A stretch of DNA of 64,000 nucleotides from Nioella ostreopsis (GCF_004000255.1 NZ_RCIQ01000010.1:82731-146730); one strand, 5' to 3'. Numbered from the stretch's first letter, positions 1 to 8,001 are shown. Made by a program: numbers and translations. The notes: a model not told the origin generated them from the sequence alone.

Positions 1-48
1 CCTCGCCACAAATCCGGAAACCCGACCCGACAGGCCGCCCTCCCAACA

Positions 49-149
49 GATCCGTGGCAACGCGGACCGACGAGGCCTCCCGGCGCAAGCCGGGGGGTTG
101 AGGAGGGCCGCTCGCGGGTCGACGCCGGCAGGCGGCGAAACCGCTTTCC
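49..149 (+). repeat. Dispersed structured repeat, copy 1
   Basis: About 100 bases closely match 45845-45939. Both copies carry a CCGTG-GCAA-CGCGG hairpin, then a longer GC stem also capped by GCAA, then a conserved GAGGAGG segment, and end in GGCGGCGAAACCGCT. In this copy the second stem is a 9-bp CCTCCCGGC/GCCGGGGGG. In the other copy it is CCCTCCC/GGGAGGG, so the sequence changes while the pairing is kept. The GNRA-type loops suggest the plus strand is the RNA strand. A terminator follows at 181-210. Function is unknown. Confidence 0.7.
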
Positions 150-180
150 GTCTGCACGCATGGTGTACGGGGGGTGTACA

Positions 181-210
181 GGGGGTGCACGCATGGCACC
201 CCCTGTTTTT
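181..210 (+). terminator. Rho-independent terminator (plus strand)
   Basis: An 8-bp stem, GGGGGTGC (181-188) with GCACCCCC (196-203), is followed by TGTTTTT, the classic intrinsic terminator layout for plus-strand transcription. It would end transcripts running through the repeat at 49-149 and lies just beyond the stop of the minus-strand carnitine gene. Just upstream the motif GGGTGTACA is repeated in tandem with a period of about 10 bases. Confidence 0.65.
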
Positions 211-213
211 CGC

Positions 214-1656
214 CTATCTGCGGCCAGTGCCCCCGGCCCCTTCCGGCACCCCGAATGCCGCATGGGCCTCCGCAATCCGGGTCAGCAGATCGGCCATCTC
301 CGCCGGTGGCTCTCCCGCCCGGCGGGTCTGCATGTCGACATGGATCAGCAACTGCTCCACCGTCGCCGCCACATCGCCATTGCAGCGGATCGTGTAGAAC
401 AGCTTCAGCTTCTTGCCCTTGGCTTCCAGCACCTGCGTCGTCGCGGTGATCCGGTCGCCGATCATTACCTCGGCCAGATAGCGCACATGGTTTTCCACCG
501 TGAACCAACTGCCCTGCGTGGCGATATAGTCGGGCGTCGTGCCGATCCACAGCAGGAACCGGTCGCTCGCCTCCGACATCGCCTGCACATAACGGCTTTC
601 GTTCATATGGCCGTTGCCATCCACCCAATCGGTCGGCACCTGCCGGTCCAGCGTGATCATCGGAACCATCAGGTCCGGCATCGCGGGTTCGATGGTTTTT
701 TCGTGATCTGCCAAGACCTTACCCACGGCAGACCCGCGCGCCTTCAGGCTGCGCATCATGCCGATAAGGTTGCCGTCCCGCAAGGATTCCAGTTCTGCAA
801 TCGACAGGTGCCCCGACTGCGCATCGGACTGGCTGGCAATCATCTCGATCAGTTCATCGGTCAGCTCCGGCACATCCATCAGCTTGGTCCAGGGCCATTC
901 CAGCGCCGGGCCGAACTGGCTGATGAAATGCGCCATCCCCGCCGGGCCGCCCGCCACGCGATAGGTCTCGAAAAGCCCCATCTGCCCCCAGCGCAGGCCA
1001 AAGCCCATGCGGATCGCGTCGTCGATTTCCTCGGTCGTCGCGATGCCGTCCTTGATCAGCCACAACGCCTCGCGCCAGACAGCCTCCAGGAAGCGGTCGG
1101 CGATATGGGCGGGGATTTCCTGGCGGACTTTCAGCGGGAAAAGACCAACGGTTTCAAGCAGTTCCTTGGCGCGGTCCAGCGTTGCCGGGTCGGTCTTGTC
1201 CGACCCGACCAGCTCGATCAGCGGCAGCAGGTAGACCGGGTTGAATGGATGCGCGACGATGATCTGCTCGGGCCGCGTGGCGCAGCTTTGCAGCTCTGAC
1301 GGCATGAACCCCGACGTGGAAGATCCGATGATCGCGTCCGGGTCACAGACCGACTGCACCTGCTGGTAGAGCTTCTGTTTCAGCTCCAGCCGCTCCGGCG
1401 CGCTTTCCTGAATCCAGATCGCGCCCTCGACCGCCTCGCTGATCGTGCCATGGAAGGATAGATTGCCTTCTGCCGGCAGCGCCACGTCGTATAGCGCGGG
1501 CAAAGCCTTGCGCGCCCGACCCAGCATCGCGTTCAGCGTTTCCTCCGCCGTCGGCGACGGGTCGAACACCCGCACATCCCAGCCCATCAGCAGGAACCGC
1601 GCGGCCCATCCGCCGCCAATCACGCCCCCGCCCAGAATTGCCGCTGTCTTGGTCAT
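214..1656 (-). CDS. lcdH: Carnitine 3-dehydrogenase fused to betainyl-CoA thioesterase
   Basis: This 480-aa protein has two parts. Residues 1 to about 320 form a 3-hydroxyacyl-CoA-dehydrogenase-type domain with the NAD motif GGGVIGGG near residue 9. Residues from about 330 on form a hotdog thioesterase domain (segment DWVDGNGHMNESRY). Carnitine dehydrogenase oxidises L-carnitine to 3-dehydrocarnitine, and the thioesterase would release glycine betaine from betainyl-CoA. In pseudomonads these are separate CdhA and CdhB proteins; here they are fused. It is the last gene of a minus-strand operon, one base after the SDR stop. The cdhC-type gene in the same operon strongly supports the call. Confidence 0.9.
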   Translation of the reverse strand: MTKTAAILGGGVIGGGWAARFLLMGWDVRVFDPSPTAEETLNAMLGRARKALPALYDVALPAEGNLSFHGTISEAVEGAIWIQESAPERLELKQKLYQQVQSVCDPDAIIGSSTSGFMPSELQSCATRPEQIIVAHPFNPVYLLPLIELVGSDKTDPATLDRAKELLETVGLFPLKVRQEIPAHIADRFLEAVWREALWLIKDGIATTEEIDDAIRMGFGLRWGQMGLFETYRVAGGPAGMAHFISQFGPALEWPWTKLMDVPELTDELIEMIASQSDAQSGHLSIAELESLRDGNLIGMMRSLKARGSAVGKVLADHEKTIEPAMPDLMVPMITLDRQVPTDWVDGNGHMNESRYVQAMSEASDRFLLWIGTTPDYIATQGSWFTVENHVRYLAEVMIGDRITATTQVLEAKGKKLKLFYTIRCNGDVAATVEQLLIHVDMQTRRAGEPPAEMADLLTRIAEAHAAFGVPEGAGGTGRR

Positions 1657-1657
1657 T

Positions 1658-2434
1658 TCAATCCCCGTTCGTTTCCGTATGCCCGTCGACGGCCATCGCC
1701 TGTCCCGAGACCTTGTTGCCCATATCCGACGCCAGGAAGAGCGCCATATTGGCGATGTCCTGCGCTTTGACCCATGTCTTCATCGAGACGCCCTTCACAT
1801 AGATCTGGCGCACATCGTCTTCCGGGATGCCGCGCGCCCTGGCCTCATTGGCGACGACCCGATCCATGCGTGGCCCTTCCACTGCCCCGGGGCAGAGCGC
1901 ATTGACGCGGATGTTGTATGGCCCCAGTTCCATCGCCCAGGTCTTGGTCAGGCCGATAATGCCCCATTTTGCCGCCGCATAGGGCGAGCGATAGGGATGA
2001 CCGAAGAGGCCCGAGGTCGAGGAAGTCAGCAAAAGAAGGCCCGAACGCTGCGCCTTCATCACCGGGGCCGCGCGGCGGGCCACCAGGAAGGCCCCGTCGA
2101 GATTGACGGACAGCGTGTCCTTCCAGCCCTGAAAATCCATCTCTTCCACCGGCGCCGCAGGCCCGCCGATCCCGGCATTGGCCGCCGCCACGTCGAGCCC
2201 GCCGAGCGCCTCCAGCGCCTCGTCGAAGAACTCGTCCACCTGGCCCATATCGGTCACGTCCACCACGCGGGTCAGGATGTCGGGGTTGGCCGCTGCCATC
2301 TCGGCGCAGGCGGCCTCGTCCACGTCGCACACCGCGACGCGCGCGCCCCTGGCCTTGAAGCTTTCGGCCATCACCCGACCGATCCCCGCCGCGCCCGCCG
2401 TGATCAGAACACGCTTGCCCTGCAATCCGTCCAT
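1658..2434 (-). CDS. SDR family oxidoreductase in the carnitine operon
   Basis: A 258-aa classical short-chain dehydrogenase/reductase. The cofactor motif TAGAAGIG is at residues 12-19, NAG at 86-88, catalytic Ser near 139, and YAAAK with Tyr152 and Lys156. It is probably NAD(P)-linked and cytosolic. The substrate cannot be read from sequence. Placement between the dehydrocarnitine cleavage enzyme and the carnitine dehydrogenase suggests action on a carnitine-derived hydroxy or keto acid, for example acetoacetate released by cleavage; that is inference. It lies 10 bases after the lipoprotein gene. Confidence 0.85.
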   Translation of the reverse strand: MDGLQGKRVLITAGAAGIGRVMAESFKARGARVAVCDVDEAACAEMAAANPDILTRVVDVTDMGQVDEFFDEALEALGGLDVAAANAGIGGPAAPVEEMDFQGWKDTLSVNLDGAFLVARRAAPVMKAQRSGLLLLTSSTSGLFGHPYRSPYAAAKWGIIGLTKTWAMELGPYNIRVNALCPGAVEGPRMDRVVANEARARGIPEDDVRQIYVKGVSMKTWVKAQDIANMALFLASDMGNKVSGQAMAVDGHTETNGD

Positions 2435-2444
2435 TCGCCTTGCC

Positions 2445-2759
2445 CTAGTCTACGCAGATCGACACGACCTGCCCGGTGTCATCGAGATAGCTGTAGCAGC
2501 CGAACGCGTTGAAATGGGTGGAGCAGGTCCGCGTCTCGGCCGCGCAATACCCCTCGCAGTCCGACGCGGCACGGCACATCTGGCCCGCATCCGGCGTCGG
2601 TTCGGCGCAGAATTCCTCGCCCGAGAAGCCCGCAACGGCGACGTAGCCGCCCCGCGCCTCGCAGGCCGCCGCATCGGGACCGGACAGCTCGGACGGCCCG
2701 TTCTCGATGCAGCTGGCCAGCAGCAGGGGCAGAGCCATCGCGGCGACCAGCTTGCGCAT
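2445..2759 (-). CDS. Cysteine-rich lipoprotein
   Basis: A 104-aa protein with a signal peptide and lipobox LLASC, so Cys17 would be lipidated. Eight more cysteines follow at 33, 51, 62, 68, 72, 79, 88 and 102, suggesting a small disulfide-bonded periplasmic domain. The start ATG overlaps the TGA of the upstream cleavage-enzyme gene, implying translational coupling. I do not recognise the family. Its place inside a cytosolic catabolic operon is unusual; a role in sensing or capturing substrate at the membrane is only a guess. Confidence 0.75.
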   Translation of the reverse strand: MRKLVAAMALPLLLASCIENGPSELSGPDAAACEARGGYVAVAGFSGEEFCAEPTPDAGQMCRAASDCEGYCAAETRTCSTHFNAFGCYSYLDDTGQVVSICVD

Positions 2760-3670
2760 CAGGCCGGGTCCCGCTTGGTCAGGCCAAGCTTGTCGCGCAC
2801 CTCCTGCGGGCCCATGATCCGGCTGCCCATGGATTCCACGATGCCGCGTGCACGGGTCACCAGCTGGTCATTCGTCGCCAATACGCCCTTGTCCAGCCAG
2901 ATATTGTCCTCCAGCCCCACGCGCACATGGCCGCCCGCCAGAACGGACGCCGCGACGTAATTCATCTGGTTGCGCCCGATGGAAAAGGCCGAGAAAGTCC
3001 AGTGATCGGGCACGTTGTTGACCATCGCCATGAAGGTGTTGAGGTCATCGGGCGCGCCCCACGGCACCCCCATGCAGAGCTGCACAAGCGCCGGATCGTC
3101 GAGGATGCCTTCCTCCACCAGCTTCTTGGCAAACCACAGATGGCCGGTGTCGAAGGCTTCGATCTCGGGCTTCACGCCCGCATCGGTCATCATCTGCCCC
3201 ATGGCGCGCAGGGTGCCGGGGGTGTTGACCATGATGTAATCGGCCTCGGCGAAGTTCATCGTGCCGCAGTCGAGCGTGCAGATTTCCGGGCGGCAGTCGA
3301 GCACATGGGCAAAGCGCTCGGACGCGCCCGCCATGTCTGTCCCGGCGTCATTGGCGGGCAGCGGCTGTTCCACGCTGCCAAGCACCAGGTCGCCGCCCAT
3401 CCCGGCGGTGAGGTTCAGCACAACGTCCACGTCTGCGGCGCGAATACGCTCGGTCACTTCGCGGAACATGCCCCGGTCGCGACTTGGCGCCCCGGTTTCA
3501 GGGTCGCGCACATGGCAATGAACAATCGCCGCGCCCGCCTTGGCGGCGGCAATGGCGCTGTCGGCGATCTGTTCAGGGCTGCGCGGCACATGTGGGCTGC
3601 GGTCCGTGGTGCCGCCCGATCCGGTGATGGCACAGGTGATGAATACGTCGCGCGAAGGGGTAAGGGGCAT
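2759..3670 (-). CDS. cdhC: 3-dehydrocarnitine cleavage enzyme (BKACE/DUF849 family)
   Basis: A 303-aa beta-keto acid cleavage enzyme, the usual length for this TIM-barrel zinc family. The HCH pair at residues 51-53 (in IVHCHVRDPETG) fits the metal site. Family members condense a beta-keto acid with acetyl-CoA; for 3-dehydrocarnitine this gives betainyl-CoA and acetoacetate. The pairing with carnitine dehydrogenase and thioesterase defines the substrate better than sequence alone. It is first in the operon. The start at 3670 (MPLTPSRD) matches the family N-terminus and leaves a 75-bp divergent promoter region. Confidence 0.88.
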   Translation of the reverse strand: MPLTPSRDVFITCAITGSGGTTDRSPHVPRSPEQIADSAIAAAKAGAAIVHCHVRDPETGAPSRDRGMFREVTERIRAADVDVVLNLTAGMGGDLVLGSVEQPLPANDAGTDMAGASERFAHVLDCRPEICTLDCGTMNFAEADYIMVNTPGTLRAMGQMMTDAGVKPEIEAFDTGHLWFAKKLVEEGILDDPALVQLCMGVPWGAPDDLNTFMAMVNNVPDHWTFSAFSIGRNQMNYVAASVLAGGHVRVGLEDNIWLDKGVLATNDQLVTRARGIVESMGSRIMGPQEVRDKLGLTKRDPA

Positions 3671-3704
3671 GATGGTCTCCGTCCTCTGGTCCGGGGTAGG
3701 AAAG

Positions 3705-3740
3705 CGCATGTTGCGGGCAAGTTCTTTGCGATATACGCAA
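3705..3740. promoter_or_regulatory. Candidate CdhR operator between divergent genes
   Basis: Two small dyads lie in the 75-bp gap between cdhC and its regulator: CGCA-TGT-TGCG (3705-3715) and TTGCG-ATATA-CGCAA (3726-3740). The second ends six bases before the regulator start. Position and symmetry suit an operator serving both directions. No direct evidence of binding can be seen. Confidence 0.45.
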
Positions 3741-3745
3741 CATCC

Positions 3746-4720
3746 ATGACGATTTCCGCGACTCGCAAAAGAATCCCCGGGGAGCCGCCCTTCCGCATCG
3801 GCCTGCTGGTTCTGCCCGATTCCAACCTGCTGTCCATGGCCGCGGCCCTGGACCCATTCCGCGCCGCGAACCGGCGGGCGGGGCGGAAGGTCTATGCCTG
3901 GCAGGTGATGTCGCCCGAGGGCGGGCTGGTGCGACTGACATCGGGGTTGGAGGTGATGACCGAGCCGCTTCCGCTTCATGCAGATATGGATCTTATGGTG
4001 ATGGTGGCGGGCTTCCGGCTCGATGCCCATGCCACCCCGGCGCTCAGGTCCTGGCTGCGCCAGTTGCGGGGGCGCGGCATCCCCTATTGCGGTGTCGATG
4101 GCGGGCCTTGGGTGCTGGCGCGGGCCGGGTTGCTGAACGGCCACCGCGCCACGACCCATTGGGAGGATCTGGAGGCTTTCGCAAATGCCTTCCCCGAGGT
4201 GGACCCCCTGCCCGACCGCTACGTGATCGACGGCCCGGCCCTGACCACCGGCGGCGCGGCCCCCTGCCTCGACCTGATGCTGCACCTGATCCGGTCCCAT
4301 CACGGGGCGGAATTGGCCGGGCTGGTCGCCAATGCGCTGCTTTACGACCCGGAGGACCGCCCCAGCCCGCAACGGCTGGTCCCGCAGGCCCGCCTCGCCG
4401 CCCTGACCCCGCAAGTGGCCCGCGCCGTGGCCATCATGGAGGAGCGGCTGGAAGACCCCCCCGCCATAGCTGAGATCGCGGCAGAGGTGGGTCTCTCGCC
4501 CCGGCGGCTCGAAATGCTCTTCCGCAAGCACCTCGAAACCGGCCCCGGTGCCTTCTTCCTGCGCCTGCGCCTCAACGAGGCCCGCAGACTGGCGCTGGAT
4601 ACCGGGCTAAGCGTGCAGGAGATCGCCGTCAGGACCGGCTTTTCCGGCCCCTCCACCCTCGCCCGCGCCTTTCGCAAGGCGTTTGGCCAGTCGATCTCGG
4701 ACCTGCGCGCCGACCGCTGA
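3746..4720 (+). CDS. cdhR: GlxA-type AraC regulator of carnitine catabolism (CdhR-like)
   Basis: A 324-aa regulator. The N-terminal DJ-1/PfpI-like (glutamine amidotransferase class I fold) domain spans about residues 15-190, and an AraC/XylS double helix-turn-helix spans about 220-320 (AEIAAEVGLSPRRLEMLFRK, then VQEIAVRTGFSGPSTLARAF). This is the architecture of CdhR and GbdR, which respond to carnitine or betaine-type ligands in pseudomonads. Divergence from the carnitine operon supports a CdhR role. The ATG at 3746 was chosen because upstream in-frame codons run through cdhC. It converges on the aldo/keto reductase with a 3-base gap. Confidence 0.85.
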   Translation: MTISATRKRIPGEPPFRIGLLVLPDSNLLSMAAALDPFRAANRRAGRKVYAWQVMSPEGGLVRLTSGLEVMTEPLPLHADMDLMVMVAGFRLDAHATPALRSWLRQLRGRGIPYCGVDGGPWVLARAGLLNGHRATTHWEDLEAFANAFPEVDPLPDRYVIDGPALTTGGAAPCLDLMLHLIRSHHGAELAGLVANALLYDPEDRPSPQRLVPQARLAALTPQVARAVAIMEERLEDPPAIAEIAAEVGLSPRRLEMLFRKHLETGPGAFFLRLRLNEARRLALDTGLSVQEIAVRTGFSGPSTLARAFRKAFGQSISDLRADR

Positions 4721-4723
4721 GGC

Positions 4724-5767
4724 CTAGTAGGGCATCGGATGCGCCTTGTGGGCTGCCGTGATCTCTTCCAGCACCTCCGCAGCCAGCACCATATCCGCCG
4801 CGCCCAGAATGTGCTCCAGCTGCGCGCAGGTCGTGGCTCCGAAGATGGCCGAGATCGCGAAGGGCCGCGTCTGCTGCCAGGCCAGCGCCATATGGATCGG
4901 GTCCAGCCCATGGCGCGCCGCAATCTCCAGATAGGCCGCCGCCGCATCGAAGACCCGCGCCGATTTGCGCCCGCCCATTTCCGGCACCAGCGACATGCGC
5001 GACCCCGCGGGCACCACGCCGTTCTGGTACTTGCCGGTCAGGAACCCGGCGGCCAGCGGCGAGAAGGACAGCAGCGTCACCTCCTCGTTGACCGACATCT
5101 CGGCCATGTCGGTGTCATACATCCGGGCGAGCAGCGAATATTCGTTCTGCACGGTCTGAACGCGCGGCAGGCCCTTGTCCTCGGACACCCGGACCCATTG
5201 CGCCGTGCCCCAGGCGGATTCGTTGGAGAGGCCAATGTGGCGCATCTTGCCTTCCGCGATCAGCTTGTCGGCCTCCGCCAGCACATCCTCCATATGGGCC
5301 AGGGTCTCGGCCTTGTTCTGGCCGCGCGGATCATAGGTCCAGTTCTTGCGGAACTGGAACGATCCGCGATTGGGCCAATGCAACTGGTAGAGATCCACAT
5401 AGTCGGTCCTGAGCCGTTTCAGCGAGCCCTCCAGGGACTCGCGCAGCGCCGCCCCGGTGATCAGCGCGCCCTCTCGGGCGACCCCGCCCTCGCCGCTGAT
5501 CTTGGTGGCGAGCAGATAATCTCCGCGCCGCGCCGGATTGGCCGCGTTCCAGTCGCCCAGAATGGCCTCCGATCCGCCAATCGTTTCCTTCCTGACCGGG
5601 TTGACCGGATACATCTCGGCCGTGTCGACAATGTCGATCCCCGCCGCCAGGGCCATGTCCATCTGCCGATGCGCATCATCCGCCGGGGTCTGGGTGCCCC
5701 ATGTCATCGTGCCAAGGCACAGTTCCGATACCGTCTGCCCGGTCGATCCAAAGGAAACCTGTCGCAT
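4724..5767 (-). CDS. Aldo/keto reductase (Tas-like)
   Basis: A 347-aa NADP-dependent aldo/keto reductase. The catalytic set is visible: Asp48, Tyr53 (in DTAEMYPVNP), Lys89 and His130 (in YQLHWPNR). The length and the MYPVNP segment resemble E. coli Tas. The physiological substrate is unknown. It is convergent with cdhR and divergent from the SOS-regulated gene, so it appears to be a single-gene unit. Confidence 0.85.
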   Translation of the reverse strand: MRQVSFGSTGQTVSELCLGTMTWGTQTPADDAHRQMDMALAAGIDIVDTAEMYPVNPVRKETIGGSEAILGDWNAANPARRGDYLLATKISGEGGVAREGALITGAALRESLEGSLKRLRTDYVDLYQLHWPNRGSFQFRKNWTYDPRGQNKAETLAHMEDVLAEADKLIAEGKMRHIGLSNESAWGTAQWVRVSEDKGLPRVQTVQNEYSLLARMYDTDMAEMSVNEEVTLLSFSPLAAGFLTGKYQNGVVPAGSRMSLVPEMGGRKSARVFDAAAAYLEIAARHGLDPIHMALAWQQTRPFAISAIFGATTCAQLEHILGAADMVLAAEVLEEITAAHKAHPMPY

Positions 5768-5843
5768 ATTATCCTGTCCTGTCCGTCATGTTGTTACGTC
5801 GCAACCTAGGCGCTGAGACCCCGGGCGCAAGGCGGGGATTGAA

Positions 5844-5858
5844 GAACATTTAGCGAAC
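5844..5858. promoter_or_regulatory. LexA (SOS) box
   Basis: GAAC-N7-GAAC, which on the other strand is GTTC-N7-GTTC, the established LexA operator of Alphaproteobacteria. Both half-sites are perfect. It ends 15 bases before the ATG of the ImuA-like gene, a repressing position. Confidence 0.8.
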
Positions 5859-5873
5859 ATGTAGATTGACCCC

Positions 5874-6485
5874 ATGTCCCAGGCCCTGCTGTCCCGTTCT
5901 GCCCCCTCCCGATCCGGCCCGCGCCCGCTGCGGTTTCTGGACCGGTTCGACCTGCCCCGTGCCCGCGCGCATGAATTCTGCGGCCCGGCCCGGCGACGGC
6001 TGGCGCTCCTGGCCGCACAGGGCTGCGACGGGCCGGTCCTGTGGCTGCGCCCCGGCTGGCATCCCGACCGGCTGCATATGGACGGGGTGCGCCCGCTGAT
6101 CGACCCGGCCCGGCTGCTGATGGTCGATACAAGCCGCCCCGAGGACCTGCTCTGGGCGCTGGAAGAGGCGCTGCGTCCCGGCATCGTGCCGCTCGTCGTG
6201 GGCGACCTGCCAGAACCGCCGGGCCTGACCCCGGTGCGCCGCCTGCACCTGGCCGCCGAGGCCGGGGCGATGGCAGGCCATGCACCGATCTGCCTGCTGC
6301 TGACCCCCGGCGCCGGCGGTGCGCCCGGCGTGGAAAGCCGCTGGCAACTGATCCCGGAACACGCCCCGGGCCGCACCCGCTGGCAGCTGACCCGCCTGCG
6401 CGCCCGGCAGGCACCGCCAAAAAGTTGGATGCTGGATTCTCAGGGCATCATGCCCGCGCCGCCGAAAGAGGCCCCCGCCGCCTGA
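5874..6485 (+). CDS. imuA: ImuA-like (SulA/RecA-fold) SOS protein
   Basis: A 203-aa protein with features of the ImuA family. [16 protein letters not shown] and the [21 protein letters not shown] segment match the core where ImuA proteins resemble RecA but lack the ATP-binding loop. ImuA works with ImuB and DnaE2 in damage-induced mutagenesis. The perfect SOS box just upstream supports the call independently. Oddly, no imuB or dnaE2 follows; the next gene is an MFS permease 214 bases away. The C-terminal 30 residues are low-complexity and probably disordered. Confidence 0.7.
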   Translation: MSQALLSRSAPSRSGPRPLRFLDRFDLPRARAHEFCGPARRRLALLAAQGCDGPVLWLRPGWHPDRLHMDGVRPLIDPARLLMVDTSRPEDLLWALEEALRPGIVPLVVGDLPEPPGLTPVRRLHLAAEAGAMAGHAPICLLLTPGAGGAPGVESRWQLIPEHAPGRTRWQLTRLRARQAPPKSWMLDSQGIMPAPPKEAPAA

Positions 6486-6493
6486 CCCTGCCT

Positions 6494-6575
6494 TCATCTT
6501 GGCAAAAATACCTCGGGGGAGTCGCCGCAAGGCGACGGGGGCAGAGCCCCCGAAAAACGCTCTTGCAAGAGCGTT
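6494..6575 (+). repeat. Three-hairpin intergenic element
   Basis: It begins CATCTTGGCAAAAATACCTC and then holds three adjacent hairpins: GTCGCC-GCAA-GGCGAC (6521-6536), GGGGGC-AGA-GCCCCC (6537-6551) and the palindrome AACGCTCTTG/CAAGAGCGTT (6556-6575). The opening motif recurs in variant form at 45762-45795, also just after a stop codon. It probably acts as a terminator or RNA-stability element for the ImuA transcript. The rest of the gap to 6699 shows nothing clear. Confidence 0.6.
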
Positions 6576-6699
6576 CCCGCGATCCGGCACGCGCAGCATT
6601 GAGCGAACCCGCCATAAACGACCCCGCTGAGGTCGCCCGGGGAACAGCACCAGGCCGCAGGCGGCACCAGTCTGACAAAAAAGTCAGATCCCCTGCCCC

Positions 6700-7920
6700 A
6701 TGCGCCTGCTCGTCTCCTTTGCCGCCCTCTTCCTGTCGATCTTCCTTCTGCAGATCTCGTCGGGCGGCGTGGGGCCGCTCGATGTGCTCTCGGGCACGGT
6801 TCTGGGCTTCACGAACAGCCAGATCGGCCTGCTTGGCTCCGCCCATTTCTTCGGCTTCTTCATCGGCTGCTGGTGGGCCCCGCGCCTGATGGGCTCCATC
6901 GGCCATTCCCGCGCCTTCGCGGCCTTCACGGCAAGCGGAGCCATCGGGTTGCTTGCCCATATGCTGATTCTGGACCCCTATGCCTGGGCGCTGATGCGCG
7001 TGGCCTCGGGGCTCTGCGTGGCGGGCTGCTACACAGTGGTCGAGGCCTGGCTGCAATCCAAGGTCACGAACGAGACACGCGGCCGCGCCATGGGCAGTTA
7101 CCGGATGGTCGACATGGTGGGATCACTCTGCGCGCAGATGATCATCGGCTTTCTGGAGCCCGCCCATTACGTCTCCTACAACCTGCTCGCTCTCCTGTGC
7201 TGCGCGACGCTGCTGCCGCTCACCCTGTCGCGCGCGGTCGAACCGGTGACCCCCGACGCCCCCCGCCTGCAGCCCCTCATGGCCTGGACCAAGTCGCCCC
7301 TGGCCGTGGCGGGCGTCATGGTCGCTGCCGTGTCCTCGGCCTCGTTCCGCATGGTGGGGCCGCTCTATGGCACCGAGGTCGGGCTGCGCGCCGATCAGAT
7401 CGCCTATTTCCTATCGGCCTTCGTGCTTGGCGGGGCGCTGGCGCAACTGCCCGTGGGCTGGCTGGCCGACCGCTATGACCGCAGATGGGTGCTGATCGGC
7501 ATGTCCATCGCCGCCTTGCCGGCCTGCGGCTTCACCATCGCCGTGAGTGGCATGGGCACAGCCGCCGTCATGGGGGCGGCCTTCTTCTTCGGGCTGATGA
7601 CCTTCCCGATCTACTCGATCTCCGCCGCCCATGCCCATGACTGGGCCGAGGATCACGAGCGGGTGGAGCTCTCTGCCGCGCTCATGTTCTTCTACGCGCT
7701 TGGCGCCATCGTCGCGCCGCTCCTGACCTCGAACCTGATCACCCTCTATGGCCCCGGCGCTTTGTTCAGCTTCATCGCCGCCGCGCATCTGGGGCTTGTC
7801 GTTTTCGGCCTGATCCGCATGCGCCGCCGGGCCAGCGCCACCACCCGCGCGCCCTATGTCTGGGTGCCGCGCACCAGCTTCCTGGTCGGGCGCATCTTTC
7901 GCCGAAATCACCGCTCCTGA
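6700..7920 (+). CDS. MFS transporter (YcaD/UMF2-like)
   Basis: A 406-aa polytopic inner-membrane protein with about 12 predicted transmembrane segments. The first hydrophobic stretch starts at residue 3, and the loop ESWLQSK-like motif (VVEAWLQSKVTNETRGRAMG, residues 114-133) sits where the short-loop MFS signature is expected. A second GWLADRYDRR motif in the C-half confirms the two-fold layout. Substrate unknown. It lies 214 bases after the ImuA-like gene and 81 bases before metG. Confidence 0.85.
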   Translation: MRLLVSFAALFLSIFLLQISSGGVGPLDVLSGTVLGFTNSQIGLLGSAHFFGFFIGCWWAPRLMGSIGHSRAFAAFTASGAIGLLAHMLILDPYAWALMRVASGLCVAGCYTVVEAWLQSKVTNETRGRAMGSYRMVDMVGSLCAQMIIGFLEPAHYVSYNLLALLCCATLLPLTLSRAVEPVTPDAPRLQPLMAWTKSPLAVAGVMVAAVSSASFRMVGPLYGTEVGLRADQIAYFLSAFVLGGALAQLPVGWLADRYDRRWVLIGMSIAALPACGFTIAVSGMGTAAVMGAAFFFGLMTFPIYSISAAHAHDWAEDHERVELSAALMFFYALGAIVAPLLTSNLITLYGPGALFSFIAAAHLGLVVFGLIRMRRRASATTRAPYVWVPRTSFLVGRIFRRNHRS

Positions 7921-8001
7921 TCCCGACCTGTGCAAGGGTTCTGGTCCTTGCCGCATCGCTGCGCTAAACGGGACTGCGCAAGGACGAGAAAAGGCACTCC
8001 G

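Noticed and set aside
160-1299. Long plus-strand frame opposite the carnitine dehydrogenase gene
   Set aside because: Antisense shadow of a high-GC coding region; its residues (Arg/His/Pro-rich) are typical of such shadows.
7933-7983. Alternative GCAAGG/CCTTGC pairings upstream of metG that resemble a switch
   Set aside because: Stems are only six bases and no T-box or known riboswitch core is present; a short terminator for the MFS gene is as likely.
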